A stretch of 64,000 bases of DNA, taken from Botrytis cinerea B05.10 (Eukaryota; Ascomycota; Leotiomycetes; Helotiales; Sclerotiniaceae). Shown here piece by piece: positions 34,901-47,955 of this stretch; within the stretch, counting starts at the first letter, position 1; every line of letters begins with the position of its first letter. The notes under the pieces were generated by a model. It worked only from the letters and a program-made list of their open reading frames with translations. It was not told the DNA's origin and did no database searches. A program made the translations under genes and the position numbers. The stretch lies in the NCBI RefSeq assembly GCF_000143535.2, contig NC_037314.1, positions 310,001 through 374,000 on the forward strand, written 5' to 3'.

Positions 34901-37900
34901 TAAAAGTGGTGAAGGTAAATCCACATTCGCCAGAATTCATGCCAAAATATGACGGAGTTGAGATAAATGTAGATATCTCTGTCTCCACAATAAATTTGGT
35001 GGTTACCCGCAAGACTCTATTGACTCTGCTTGATTTCATCTTGATTACATTTACAAATCAAGACGGCCCAGCTCAATTACCTAAACCTACCAAAGAAACC
35101 ACAGATGATCTACTAGCTGTGCCGAATGAGTCGCCCTTTGAAGATGAGGTGGTACCACCGGCCAAGAACACTGAATTGTCAGTTCGTGTCAAGGTTGACT
35201 TGAAGAGTATACGCTTGATACTCAATAACGATGGCATCCGATTAGCTACTCTTTCGTTCAATCATGCGGATGTGGGCATCTTTATATTAGGAAATACCTT
35301 GCGAATTGGCGCAAAGTTGGGAGATTTATCTTTAGTAGATGATGTTAATCTCGGAGCTTCTAGCGATTCGAATCTTCGAAAGTTGATCGCTATTGAGGGA
35401 GACGACTTGGCCGATTTCCGATATGAGACCTTTGATGCTAAAGTCAGTTCATATCCTGGATATGATTCCTCTATCTACTTACGCGCAGGTTCTATCAAAG
35501 TTAATTTCCTCGAAGAGCCATATCGTAAGATTATTGAGTTTTTGGTCAAATTTGGCAAGATGCAAGCTCTTTTCAATGCCGCCCGACAAGCTGCAGCAAA
35601 CCAAGCTTCTCAACTTCAGCAAAGTACCAGCCGCATCAAATTCGATGTCAACATCAAAACACCGATTGTTGTTTTCCCTCGTGTCATGAATGCAGGCAGT
35701 GGTAAAAGAGACATGATAACTGCTTACCTGGGAGAGATTTATGCAGAAAACAAATTCGTCCCAATTGATGACTCGAAGGATGCGACTATTGCGATGAAGC
35801 TCACCGCTGGCATTAGAAATATTCGATTAACATCTGACTTCCATTTCCCCGATGAGAAGACAGAAGAGCTTGAACTCATTGACAAGGTTGATTTGGGTTT
35901 CTTGGTCACTTATGCGGAACATACTGCTGGAGCACTTCGTCCGGATCTAGAGATCGAAGGTCACATGTCTGACTTCAATCTGCGAATTACACAGATGCAA
36001 TTGAAATTTCTTCTTGAGCTAGCAAAGTCTGTTCCAAGCGCTTTCATGGTGGATTCGGATGTCAGCGAACAACAAGCTGTAGACGAAGTGGCCAGCCCGA
36101 CGACGAAAAGAGCAAAGGCTATCACCCAGAGATCCTCAGATGATAACCATAATAATGAGTTGATTGATCTTGGTCCAGAACTCGGTTCTAGTACACAGAG
36201 TTGGACAAAGCTTGACTTAGCCTTCCATGTGAACACAATCGGTCTCGAACTCATACTAGCAAAGGAGAATGAGCCAGTCGGTGATCTTGAGGCCGCAAGC
36301 TTGTCGAGGTTCTCTATGGATGACACGAAGGTTAAACTTCGTATGATGACAGATGGCTCATTAGAATCAGAGTTCTTAATCCACGCTTTCACCATCCAGG
36401 ATAGTAGGAAGAGAGAGACAAACAAGTTTCGAAAGATTATGACATCTTCGAATAAGGATGTACAACAATTCATGGCTAGCGTTACTATCTCCGGAGGACA
36501 AGAACGTAACCTCATTGCTATCTTGTCAATAGATAGCCCAAAGGTTATCTTTGCCCTGGATTATCTTTTCGCTCTACAGGCATTCATAACCGAGGGACTC
36601 GCTGTTGAAGAACCCGTTTCGCCAGAAGACGAGGATGAAGCAACTGAATCCGAAAATGCATCCGATGCAGATTCCATGCAGGTAGCCAGGCCTAAGACTG
36701 TGGCTAGCCAAGCACGATCGCCAAGCAAATCACCTAGTCAATCATCTTCTTCGTCCGATCAATCTTCCATGTCAATAGCTTTCAGAGTAAATGTCGTCGA
36801 TGCACAGATTATTTTGATTGCAAATCCACTCAGTACCAGTTCCGAAGCGATTGTACTTGGAACAAAGCAAATCCTCATGTCACAGCAACACGCTCTCACC
36901 TTACAAGTATCTGAGATGGGTATGTTCTTGTGCCGGATGGATAAATTTGAGGACACTCGCTTGAGAATTCTTGACGACTTTTCCCTCCAAATGTCATTGG
37001 ATAGTTCGAAGCCAAACGCCCAAAGCATTTATCTTGATGTTGAGCCTCTTGTTCTGAGATTATCACTACGTGATATCCTTCTAGCGATTCAAATTGTGCA
37101 GAGAGCATCCGAGCTTTCCGGCAATGATGATGAATCTAGTGAGAAGAAACCCGCTGCATCTGATGTCAAGGCAAAACAATTGCATAGTTCCTCGAGCCTC
37201 AAACAACGAACTGCTAGCGGCAGAGGTGCATCTACAATGAAAAGAACCAATGCCGGTACCATTGTACCGTCTCAACAAACACCAATTGCCCAAACCAATA
37301 CTCAACCTGCCCAGAAGAAGCACGAGGAGTTAACTGCGACATTGGCAGGAATGAGACTCATTCTGATTGGAGATTTACATGAATTGCCAATCCTCGATCT
37401 TAGTGTCAAGAAATTCACAGCTTCTGCTGCGGATTGGTCGGGTAGCTTAAGAGCTGATACCGCAATCAATATGTTCATCAATGTTTACAATTTCTCCAAG
37501 TCAGCATGGGAACCTCTCATTGAGCCTTGGGAACTAGGACTACTGGTAGCGAAAGACTTTAACCCGGATTGCATGTCCGTCGACCTGATCTCGAAAAAGA
37601 CGCTCGAGATTACTGTCACATCTGCGACCATTGCGCTAGCATCGAAGTCTGCGCAGTTCCTTAGCCAGTCTGATGATGTTCTATCAAAACCAAGAGGAGC
37701 CGACGCTCCATATCGCATCCGAAATTACACTGGATTTGATATTAATGTATGGGCAGATGTCCCTGATGCTGATAATACCATGGCCGCTACGCTGACAGAT
37801 GGTGAGGAAGCACCTTGGCGATTTGAAGATTGGGAGAAGATGCGTGAGAATCTCTCGCCTGAGAACACCAGTGGATATGTAGGAATCAGATTGGAGGGAA

Positions 37901-40900
37901 GTGGATTTGATAGTCTAAGCAAGATTCCAGTCAACCGTGAAGGAGAGACTTTGTACAGTCTACGACCCCGTCAGGATAAAATCTTACATCGGCTGCTTGT
38001 CGAAGTTACCTTAGGTGAAGACAACGTCAAGTATATCACCTTTAGATCTCCGCTCCTTGTAGAAAACAAGACACAAATTCCTGTGGAGCTCGGAATCTTT
38101 GACCCTCAAGAGGGCCATCTACTCAAAATTGAGAAAATTGCACCTGGTGAAAGTCGTCCCGCGCCTGTTGGGGCGTCATTCACGAAATCACTGCTGGTAA
38201 GACCAGATCAAGGTTTCGGTTATTCTTGGTCTACAGAATCACTTTTCTGGAAAGATCTTCTGAAGAGACCTACGAGGACAATTACTTGCAAGGGTGAAAG
38301 CGGTGATAAGACGCCTCCGTTCTATTTCCAAATGAATGCCACTTTTGACAAGACTACTCCTATTACAAGGTAATACTTTCTGATATCCTGGTTTATTTGA
38401 GTTTATCTAACAATTTTAGTATCTACCCTTACATGCGAATTCGACTTTCGGCACCTATTGAGCTTGAGAACTTACTACCGTATGACTTCAAGTATCGTAT
38501 CTATGACAAAAACACGAAGAAAGATTGGACAAACTTCCTCCGTAAAGGTGGTCTAAGTCCTGTTCATGTCGTCGAACTTTCACATCTACTTCTCATGAGC
38601 ATTGATATGCAGGATACAGTTTTCAAGGCCAGCGAGTTTGCAATCATCAATTCAAATAACCAAGACGACTTCCGTAAGGAGACAGCTCTCGTTTGCAAGG
38701 ATCGCGATGGACTTGCTTTGAACCTCAGATTACACTATTTCAAGATTCCAGATAGTGGTGGAGCTTTTAGAGTCACCGTATACAGTCCTTATGTAATCCT
38801 AAATAAGACTGGCCTAGAGATCAACATCAAACAAAAATCGCTATTGCAGCAAGCAAAGACGGCAGCAGGTCAAGGGTTCCATACTGACTCAGTCGATTCT
38901 GAACGGCGCAAAGCACTACCATACATGTTCGCGTATGGCGGAGATGATCAACGAAATCGTGCTTTAATGAAGGTCGGTGACTCCAACTGGAGTAAACCGC
39001 AAAGTTTGGATGCTATCGGCAGCAATGTAGATGTCATATTGCCTTCCTCAAAGAACAATACCGAAATTCATGTAGGTATCAGTGTCGAAGCAGGAGAGGG
39101 TAAATATAAGATGACGAAGGTTGTCACACTTGCTCCTCGCTTTGTTTTAAAGAATCAAATGAGCGAAGAACTAAACGTTAGAGAGCCTGGGTCATCTGAA
39201 CTTTGGACTTTGAAGCCACAAGCTTTAGAGCCTCTTCATTTCCTTCAGAAGAGTCATGTAAAACAACTCACGATGTGCTTCCCAGGATTAAACAACCAGT
39301 GGTCATCACCATTCACAATCTCGAATCTTGGAATTACACATGTGAAATTGGCCAAGGCTGGGCAACGACAAAAGCTCATCAGAGTTGAAGTTCTCATGGA
39401 AAATGCCACAATTTTCTTGCACATCAGTGCTGAGACTAAGAACTGGCCATTCTCTATGCGCAATGAGAGTGACACGGAGTTCATGTTCTTCCAAGCGAAC
39501 CCTAACTTGGACGATGAAGATGCCGAGGATCAATCTGGATGGAAGCCAATCAGATATCGTTTGCCACCCAGAAGTATCATGCCATACGCTTGGGATTATC
39601 CTGCTGCTAAACAAAAGGAGTTGATAATTGTTGCAAACGGAAGAGAACGTCACATAAAACTTGCAGAGATTGGTAATCTCATTCCCATGAAGATTGGAGG
39701 AGATGATCCCAATCCCAGGAACCAAAAGATTATCGATCTCAACGTCGCAGCAGACGGTCCGACACAAACTCTCATTCTATCTAACTATAAAGCATCGAAG
39801 AGTTTATATAAGCAAAAGGCAAGAACAAACTCTTCTGTTAGTTTTGCTGGAGGATTTGAGGTCAAGAGTCAAGATACTGCCGTCAACTTCAAAGCACAAC
39901 TCAAACTTGGTGGTATTGGTATCTCTCTGGTCAATGCTCAACTCAGGGAACTTGCTTATATTACTTTGCGTGATATCGCTTTTAAATATGCCGAATCGCC
40001 TCTGTATCAAACAATCACTGCCTCTATTAAGTGGATACAAATTGACAATCAACTTTATGGTGGAATATTCCCTATGATTTTGTATCCTAGTGTTGTTCAG
40101 AAGGGCACCAAGGAAACCGAAGCTCATCCATCTCTTCATGCTATGGTTACTAGAGTGAAGGATGATTCTTACGGAGTTATTTACATCAAATATGCAACAG
40201 TTTTGGTGCAGCAAATGACCCTCGAAATTGATGAAGATTTTATCTTTGCTGTTTTGGAATTTTCAAAGGTACCTGGAGCTGCCTGGTCAGAAACACATGA
40301 AGGTGTACTTTGTGATGAAAGTCTCGACATTCCAGAACCAAAACAAGAGCAATCGGGTCAAGATATCTATTTCGAACTTCTCAACATCCAACCTATGCAA
40401 CTTGATTTATCTTTCGTCCGCACCGATCGAGTCAATGTTGAGGACAAGACATCATCAAAGAATCCCTTGATGTTTTTCATGAATGTTTTAACGATGGCTA
40501 TCGGTAATATCAATGATGCTCCAGTTCGTATGAATGCTTTGATGTTGGAGAATGCAAGAGTTTCTGCTGCTGTTTTGATGATGAATATCTCCAATCATTA
40601 TTCGCAAGAAGCACTTTATCAAGTTCATAAAATCTTAGGTTCTGCCGATTTCCTTGGGAATCCTGTCGGCTTATTCACCAACATCAGTTCTGGTGTTGCT
40701 GATATCTTCTACGAACCATATCAAGGGTTTATCATGAACGATCCAGAACAACTTGGTATCGGTATCGCCAAAGGTGCCACCAGTTTCGTCAAGAAATCAG
40801 TATTTGGTGTTTCAGACAGTTTCTCGAAATGGACGGGTAGTATTGCAAAAGGTCTCGCTGAAGCTACTATGGACAAACAATTCCAAGATCGTCGCCGTAT

Positions 40901-41576
40901 GACCCGATCTCGAAATAGACCCAAGCACGCTCTTTATGGTGTTACGGCAGGCGCAAATTCCCTCATTAGTAGTTTTGCCAGTGGTGTAGGTGGATTAGCA
41001 CGTAAACCTCTTGAAGGGGCAGAACAAGAAGGTGCTGCTGGTTTCTTCAAAGGTGTCGGTAAAGGTCTTTTGGGATTCGCTACGAAGCCAGCTATTGGTG
41101 TCTTTGACCTCGCTTCAAATGTTAGTGAAGGTATTCGTAATACTACGACAGTCTTCGACGATAGCGGACTCGATCGTGTACGACTCACTCGTTTCATCGG
41201 ACAAGATGGAATTGTACGCCCATACTCCCAACGGGAAGCACTAGGACAATTCTGGCTCAAACAACTGGATAATGGGAAATACTTTAATGAACAATACATT
41301 GCACATCTGGAATTGCCAAGAGAAGATGTGGTGGTTATGTTGACTTATTCAAGGATTATGTTGGTCAAGAGTAAGAAATTGAGTAGTGAGTGGGATGTAC
41401 CATTGAAGGATATTCAAACGATTAGTAAAGAGAGGACAGGTCTGAGTTTGACATTGAGAGGAGGAACAAATGGTCCATTTGTGCCGGTTGCGGAGGAAAG
41501 TTCGAGGAACTTTTTGTATAAGAATATTGGAGTGGCGGTAGGAGAGTTCAATAAGAAGTATAAGGCTACGGAGTGA
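31903..41576 (+). CDS. vps13: Vacuolar protein sorting-associated protein 13 (lipid transfer)
   Basis: Two exons, 31903-38369 and 38420-41576, joined across a 50-nt intron, giving 3207 aa; yeast Vps13 is 3144 aa. The N terminus is the chorein domain (NFDPGQLKVGIWSGDVKL; LTLKIPWSNLRGQPV). An extended series of Vps13 repeats follows, broken by acidic loops (for example DDSSDDDDDDEFQDAP). The VAB/SHR-binding region begins near residue 2160, just after the intron (LSAPIELENLLPYDFKYRIY). An ATG2-C-like helical region lies around 2890-3060 (SSFASGVGGLARKPLEGAE), and the C terminus is PH-like. Vps13 forms a hydrophobic groove that moves phospholipids between ER, mitochondria, vacuole and prospore membrane. 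The single short intron in 9.6 kb sits right at the VAB boundary. Confidence 0.97.
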
Positions 41577-42572
41577 GGGCTCGCAGATAGAGGCGATTGT
41601 TGTTAGGGGGGGAAGTGGTGTTCGTTGAGGGTGGGATGGACAATCAAGAACGGGGTTGTATGATGGATTGCATGATGAAGGTATGATTGCTGGAAGAAAT
41701 AAAATGGGAGTCGTGGGTTTGGTGGCGATGGATAGGAATACACATGGAAAATACACATAAGGAAAATAAAGATGTAGTGTTTATAAGGCACTGGTAGAAA
41801 ATATAAATATGAATCTTGATTTTTTTAAGATTTTGTTTTTTGTTATTGAATAGTTGGAGGGTATGTATGTATGTCTGTATATGTTCTTATTATTGTTGAG
41901 GTGAATAAGGAAGTTTCGAATAAGTATATGTTGATAATAGTATTATTAAATAGAAATAGAAATAACAGTAGGAGGGAGTAGTAAACTCACCAAGAACGAG
42001 AATAAGAGAAAAGTAAGAAAGTTAAGAAAGCAAGAAAATATATATGTGTGTGAATGTGTAACTCGAATTAGAACTTTGGAAGTAATAAAACTATTATCAT
42101 ATTGGTGTATGTAGGTTAGATATATAGACAGGTAGTAGGTAGGTAGGTAGGTATATAATAATGTATTGTTAAATCTATCTATCTTCAATGTCGCTAATAA
42201 GTAGATAGCTAGCCAAGTAACTAATTAAATATGTAATTTATATTTATAATACGTAGTAGACGTATTCGTATGAATGAATATATTACTTCTTTTTCTCTTT
42301 GACTCTCTCTTTCTCTCTCTTTTCAGATCTCAACATCAAAACATCCATCCTCGGTGAACAAACAAATGTTAAGAATATTAAAATGAAAATCGGGGATACC
42401 TCGGTAATACGCATACACGAAAAATTCATTCTAACTCTTCCCTCCCCCCCTCCTTCGTTGCCCCCTCAAAAATCATTCCAAAAAATCCACACGCACAAAT
42501 AACTCTCCCCTCCCCAAACCATAATATCAACCCCTCACAACACAAACCCCCCAAAAAAACACAAAAAGCAAG

Positions 42573-42671
42573 TTCCGGTACGGGGAATTGAACCCCGGTC
42601 TCCCGCGACCTGATTGAAACTCGAGGGTTTCGAATGAGAGGCGGAAATGCTAGCCACTACACCATGCCGGA
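42573..42671 (-). tRNA. tRNA-Glu (anticodon CTC) with 27-nt intron
   Basis: On the - strand the sequence starts TCCGGCATGGTGTAGTGGCT (A box) and ends with a T arm of stem CGGGG/CCCCG and loop TTCAATT (B box). The anticodon loop reads CTCTCA, then 27 intronic nt (42608-42634), then C and the 3' stem GCGGG. The anticodon CTC is at 42636-42638. The intron sits at the canonical position 37/38. The mature tRNA is 72 nt. The acceptor stem has one C-A mismatch at the sixth pair and the anticodon stem one T-G pair. The discriminator base is A. Confidence 0.93.
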
Positions 42672-42967
42672 TTTTCGAGTTGTGTTCTCTTTGATGTGGG
42701 AGAGGTAGGAGAGGGGAGTTATATTTTCTTGATATAGATGATGGAGGTGGGGGGAGTGTAGGGTTTAGGAGTTTGATAGAATGGGATGAGTTGAGTGGTG
42801 AGTTGAGATGGATTTGTTATTTTTACTATTACAGAGTAATTAATTAATTAAACCTACCAAGAGTTGTTTTTAGAGTGATTGAAGTTAATATAATAATACA
42901 ATTTACTACTTAATACACATATACTCGTATATATACAATACAATACAATACAACACACGAATTTTTT

Positions 42968-42990
42968 CCATCCATCCATCCATCCATCCA
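42968..42990. repeat. CCAT tetranucleotide repeat
   Basis: Nearly six CCAT units in AT-rich intergenic DNA. Confidence 0.85.
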
Positions 42991-44083
42991 CTCACAAAAA
43001 GGAACAGTCCCTTAATTATATCAATCACATAAACGAAAACCTCCCCCCTTCCCCTCCCCTCTCCCGCGCACACCAAAAAACTATCAACATCAAATCGATC
43101 TATAGATATTTCAATTTCCAAATCTGACTCTCATATAAATGAGAGATACAACTAACTATATATCAAATTGAGATTTTAATAGGATCTTAGTACATACATA
43201 TTACATAATGTCAAAATAAAGTATATAAGTGAGTGAGTAGTTTTCATACTTTTAACAGTTTCGATGGTTTGATAGGCGGTTTTTTTGTTGTTGTTGTTTA
43301 AGTAGAGAGGAGGCAGTCTGTACTATACTATTCTATCTATTTATCTATCTATTCAGTAAGGAGATATACGTATAGTATTTATTTATCTAGCTAGTTAGCT
43401 GGGTAATATGAATAGATAGATAAATAGGTATATAATATATAATCAATAGCTTTAGTATCTCGAATAATATATGCATGTATATATATATAGTTATATGGAA
43501 TATTTATCCCTCTACCTCTCTACCTATCTATCTCCATAACTACTCATAACAAGTTAATTCAATACAGCAATCATAATTATAAATTTACAACTCTAAACTC
43601 TAAACTCAGCCAATGCCTCCCTAGATAGCATGTAAGTTAATACAAAAGTTAAGGTTTAGATCAAAATGAACATCTAAATCATTTTGAACATCCAAATCAA
43701 ACTTATAATTCAAGGTCTACGCAACCACACATGGGTAGATACGAATCAGCTTTTCAGCAGAGAGGAGAGTGAAATGAAATAGACAATCAAAAATCAAAGT
43801 TGGAACTGATTGTCTTCATCTACTTTAATCTCAAAAGTATGTCTTTCTCAAGAACAGAAGTTATGAAAACGACAAAAACACTTAGATACAAACTCCCAGT
43901 CGTCAATAACTAACAACTAACCATGATATAATATACCCATACCTCTTCCCACCTCATGAATGGATGATCGGAATCTAATGTTCCTCGTGATATTCCTGAT
44001 CCCCCAACGCCAACGCTCTCTAATAACCAATTGACCAACAATGTACACCTAATCAAACAAAGCAATGGAATAAACTTTTCCCC

Positions 44084-45783
44084 TCAAATCAAAAGATTTT
44101 TCTTCCCTCGACCACCAGCTTTTGATGATGTCCCATCATTAGTATTTTGTCTTGACATTGGTGTTCCTCCAACTTCACTACCTCCTCTAGAACTTTGCTT
44201 TGACATTACTTCCGCACCCAGTTCTTCTCTCAAGTTGCTGAGCATTGTACCTTTATTGTCGCTCTTAACATAATAGGTTTGAGGTCTTCTTGGTGTACTG
44301 ACCGCTTCGAGAAGACTTTTCCCACCATTTTCCAAGTCAAGATTTTTGCCAAACCCCCTTTCATCATTGTATGTGCGACCCCTTCGGATAATTTCTAATT
44401 CGGCATTGACCTCATCAGGAGCCAATCCTTGTGGTTGATTGGCAGCATCTCCTTTTACATATCCTTTCTGCATATTTGAGGCAAGAAGTGGTGGCAACTT
44501 AGGGATCTGTTTCGTGATTGCTGCCATATTTCCAGGATATGCTAGATCACTAAGAATATCAATTCCTGTGCCTGTATTGAAATTTACGCCTCCACCGCGT
44601 GTGCTCCTAGTAAGGTGTGATGGTTGACGTTCCATTTGAGGTGCGGATTGAGGAGAATCTGATTCATCATTCTCAGCATCTCCAGATGTTGCATTTATTT
44701 TATCCGTGTCGGGACTGGAATCAGATCTCCCATTTTGAGGACTATTATCATCTTCATATGGTGGATGTCGAACCATATAACTGTACGCTGCTTGAGCTGC
44801 CTCATTGTATTTCATTCCGAGCTCTTTATCCGTAAACAAACCTTCTATGCTATTTGCTGGTGCTTCGAGTTGTGCGGATGTGTGACCGTTTCGCTCATAT
44901 GTTCCTAACGGAGTATTACCGCCATTGTCCATACGTTGTCGTGAGGGAGCTGGGGATTCGTCGCCATCAATTCCCTTTCTCTTGCGTTTAGAGTGATCAA
45001 ACATGTTGGGCAATTCTTCAGCTTCTCGGCGATGCCTTGTAGCTCTTTTGGAATGCATCCCACCAGGGCTAGCGGGGTTAGCGAGACCGAATTTGCTTGG
45101 GTGTAAAAGTAAGGCATTGCTCTCTCCAATCTCAATTGACTCTTTATCTTTCAACAGGTGAGCTTTCTTGCTATTGAGCTTATTGATCAAACGATCTCTC
45201 AAGGTTGACATCAAAGCTTTGTATTCTAAGTCCGCGAGTCGCATTCGATAGGCGTAACTAGATTCGATTTCATTTGCTTTAACTTCGTAGTCTCTCTGTA
45301 AACAGGGTGTTAGCTTCGAGTTCGTGGTAGAGAGAGTAAACACTCAAAGTTAACAAGTGCACATACCATATGCGTAGTTAATGCGACGTCCCTTTCCTCC
45401 ATGGCGTTGTTGATTTCTCTTGCAAAAGATTCATACTCTTTTCCAGCAGCAGACGGATGATGACCGGCAATTCCTTTAACTTTCTTGATGCCATCTACAA
45501 CTAGCGGCTCGACCTCATTGCCATCCGGGAGGGCGTATTTACCATGGACGTCAGCTTCCTGAATGAGATTCATATCGATTTGCAATCCTTTGAGTTGGTC
45601 GCGGTAATGATGATCTCGGTTTGAAGCAAAGCTAACCGTCATTTCGTGCAGTTTATCTTGCATTGCGGATCGACGTTTGTCTCTTTTGGACAGTTGATGC
45701 GGAGGTGGAGAGTTTGATCTTTGCTTCTCGACTTGTTTTCCGAATGTTGTCGGAGACATTTGCGGAGAAGGACTCATAGCCAT
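44084..45783 (-). CDS. Sds3-like domain protein, Rpd3L-type histone deacetylase complex subunit
   Basis: Two exons, 45367-45783 and 44084-45295, with a 71-nt intron (branch GCTAACAC), giving 542 aa. The Sds3-like domain covers about residues 30-240: SKRDKRRSAMQDKLHEMTVS, FASNRDHHYRDQLKGLQIDM, then a long helix (RLADLEYKALMSTLRDRLIN) and a basic patch (HSKRKRKG). The C-terminal half is disordered. Sds3/Dep1/BRMS1 proteins scaffold the Rpd3L/Sin3 histone deacetylase complex in the nucleus and are needed for deacetylase activity and gene silencing. The match does not distinguish Sds3 from Dep1, so no symbol is given. The long upstream region to the carbonic anhydrase gene suggests a separate, well-spaced promoter. 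Confidence 0.88.
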
Positions 45784-47467
45784 AACTACCAGAATATTGT
45801 GCGACGCCTGTATATGTATTGAAAGTGAATACGATAGAGGAAAAGGGACTGAAGTGTGAAGTTTTCCAGTCCGGGAGATTCCCGTTAATTATATTTGTTT
45901 GTGGGTAATTGTTGGGGACAACGGGGAAAGAGAGAGCAGGATAAAAATAAGTAGAAGGGTTTTGAGGATTTCAAGATATGGGCACAAGTTCCAACATGAA
46001 AGATTATTGACCACAATATCTGAGCAGACTGTTGCAGACTTGATGCGTAGATGGATAATATATTAAGGAAGAGTTGGGGAAGAACAATTGGATCATTTCA
46101 TTGCTGTAGAGTAATCGAAGAGAACGGGAGCGAGAGAGAGAGAGACAGAGCAGACAGAGCAATGCAATTACTACCGACTGGCTGCTAACTACCTACTAGC
46201 ACTACTTTGCTGGTATGCGCATGACGATAATGAATCCCTGCCACGCCTGCTTGAAAATTGTCGGGGGTTCAGGACATCTACTGCCGACGCTAATACCAAT
46301 GTGGTGTAGCGTGGATCAGAGCTATCTTATCTCCAGCTTATCGTTGATTCTCTTCGTAGCAACTTCAAGCTCCATGTTGATATTGCTGTCGCCGTCTTGT
46401 TTATAACAGATTCACTCCTCGCCCTTCACTCTTCGGACCTCTCTTGGTTTGAGTGAAGCTCCTGCCCAGGCCGAGATGATGTTGGATATATAAGTAAGCT
46501 CTTGATACTTTAGACGGAATCAACCATCTGATCATTGTTTCTTAACTCTTTTCTATTTTTATATAGCGTAGTTTCGTCTTGAACCCTTCTTCCTCGCTTC
46601 GTCTTGAACGAAATTGTTCCTTTTCCAATATCATGCATGAAATAAATGCCTTCAAACATTCACTGGTTTTTACTTGAAGGTATCTAAGACTCTGATGTTT
46701 CTTCCATTCAACTCAGCCGTTCCGAGTCCATCGAGTGAGGTAAAAAACTACAAAGGTTCAATTGATGACGCTCCGCTGGGCCACTGCCGTGGAGGCTTTT
46801 TCGCTACGCTCTAGGAGAGAGAAGCAGATAGATAATCTCTCGAGGCTCTAGAATCTTGACTTCTTGACTGTTTTCCATGTTTTGATTCAATTCCGAACTT
46901 TTGGTTTCTCGATGTTTTAGTAATGCTATTCCTCTTCCAAGGCTTGCCTACTGCTGTCCTGTCCACATGCATCAGAACGACAAGATGAACTAGCACTTTT
47001 CTCGGCCAGCCAAAACAATTACACGGGCATGAAATACTTTACACACAACACGAACTCACATACTACCCCGCAATCGCAACTCTACATGAGGCCACTGCAC
47101 GAAATATTATATTGCAGAAAGGAAGTCTGCCCAAGCTTGCAAATCTTGGTGGTCCAATTAGCATCATTCAATAAGCCAGGTGCTATTTTCAGTCATCGAC
47201 AATATAAGCGACGTGGTCTGGATTCCCCTATCAAATATGCATGAACCCGAGCTTCTACGAACACCTCGTGGCCTGCTCGAGGCATACTCCAAGCCTTGTG
47301 GTAGGAATTAGAGTTTGGAGTGGTCATATTGTGATACAGCAAGTGTGCACAGCCTTCTGCAGTTCGCGCTGCTATCTCACATCGCATAAAGGAGAGCAAT
47401 ATAGAGTTTAAAGATCACGAGATAATTGTGGCTCGGCAAGCGCCTCCAAATTTCCTTCAATGTTTAT

Positions 47468-47790
47468 CTTGGCTAGATAAGGGTCGGCCTTGCGAATTTC
47501 GCACGCCTGAATTGCGGGTGGTATTCGATCGACTTTCAAAGTACAATACTGTATGACAAACGAACTAAGATTTCGTCTGTTTGACAGAAATCTTAGTCGG
47601 CTTGGCTCTTGGCTTTGTAGGCCAAGAAAAGTATATCCTCATCTTTGCATGCTATACCCATCGACAATTTCGCAAGCTGGTACTGAGATCGCTGTCGAGT
47701 GAACTTTGGCAAGTGCATTTCGCTGTTTTATGCAACGATCTTGACGTCCGACTTTTCAATATTACAATGAGGGCTGTGAAAATGGCCAAG
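47468..47790. promoter_or_regulatory. Cluster of PacC-type GCCARG hexamers
   Basis: Five copies of GCCAAG on either strand at 47468-47473, 47601-47606, 47608-47613, 47621-47626 and 47785-47790, all within 490 nt of the carbonic anhydrase ATG. GCCARG is the core site of the alkaline-pH regulator PacC. A further GCCAGG lies at 47175-47180. The regulatory role is inferred. Confidence 0.5.
47564..47597. repeat. Perfect 11-bp inverted repeat with 12-nt spacer
   Basis: The left arm ACTAAGATTTC (47564-47574) and the right arm GAAATCTTAGT (47587-47597) are exact reverse complements. Confidence 0.9.
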
Positions 47791-47830
47791 AGAAGCAATC
47801 TCAAATCAACAATGGAAGGAAGTCTTCTCA

Positions 47831-47840
47831 TATATAAATA
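47831..47840 (+). promoter_or_regulatory. TATA box of the carbonic anhydrase gene
   Basis: TATATAAATA lies 116 nt before the ATG, at a sensible distance for a regulated fungal promoter. Confidence 0.6.
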
Positions 47841-47955
47841 CTAGAGCTGTTCTCGTCACACAGTATCAAATCATCCAATCTTTCATACTCAGTCACTACA
47901 TTCATTCATCCATTCATCCATTCATCCATTCAATCTTTTATTGCATTCTTTCACC

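Larger units (their letters stand above)
41577..44083. other. Long AT-rich intergenic region with one tRNA gene
   Basis: The 2.5 kb lie between the converging vps13 and Sds3-like genes. Apart from the tRNA-Glu gene at 42573-42671 they hold only AT-rich sequence and microsatellites (AGGT about 42136-42153, CCAT 42968-42990, TTG near 43288, many TATC/ATAG words at 43320-43540). No convincing ORF was seen. Confidence 0.6.
45784..47955. promoter_or_regulatory. Divergent intergenic region Sds3-like/carbonic anhydrase
   Basis: The 2.2 kb hold a GA-rich tract (about 46128-46160), an 11-bp-stem inverted repeat (47564-47597), six GCCARG hexamers (47175, 47468, 47601, 47608, 47621, 47785), a TATA box (47831-47840) and CATTCATC repeats in the carbonic anhydrase leader (about 47899-47932). 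No ORF with family similarity was seen. Confidence 0.6.

Noticed and set aside
46760..46815. GC-rich patch with CGCTACGCTC words, considered as a transposon remnant
   Set aside because: Too short, with no terminal repeats, no coding remnant and no second copy in the window.
47581..47844. 87-codon + strand ORF before the carbonic anhydrase gene
   Set aside because: It begins with TTG, runs through the PacC-like cluster and the TATA box, and has no family similarity.
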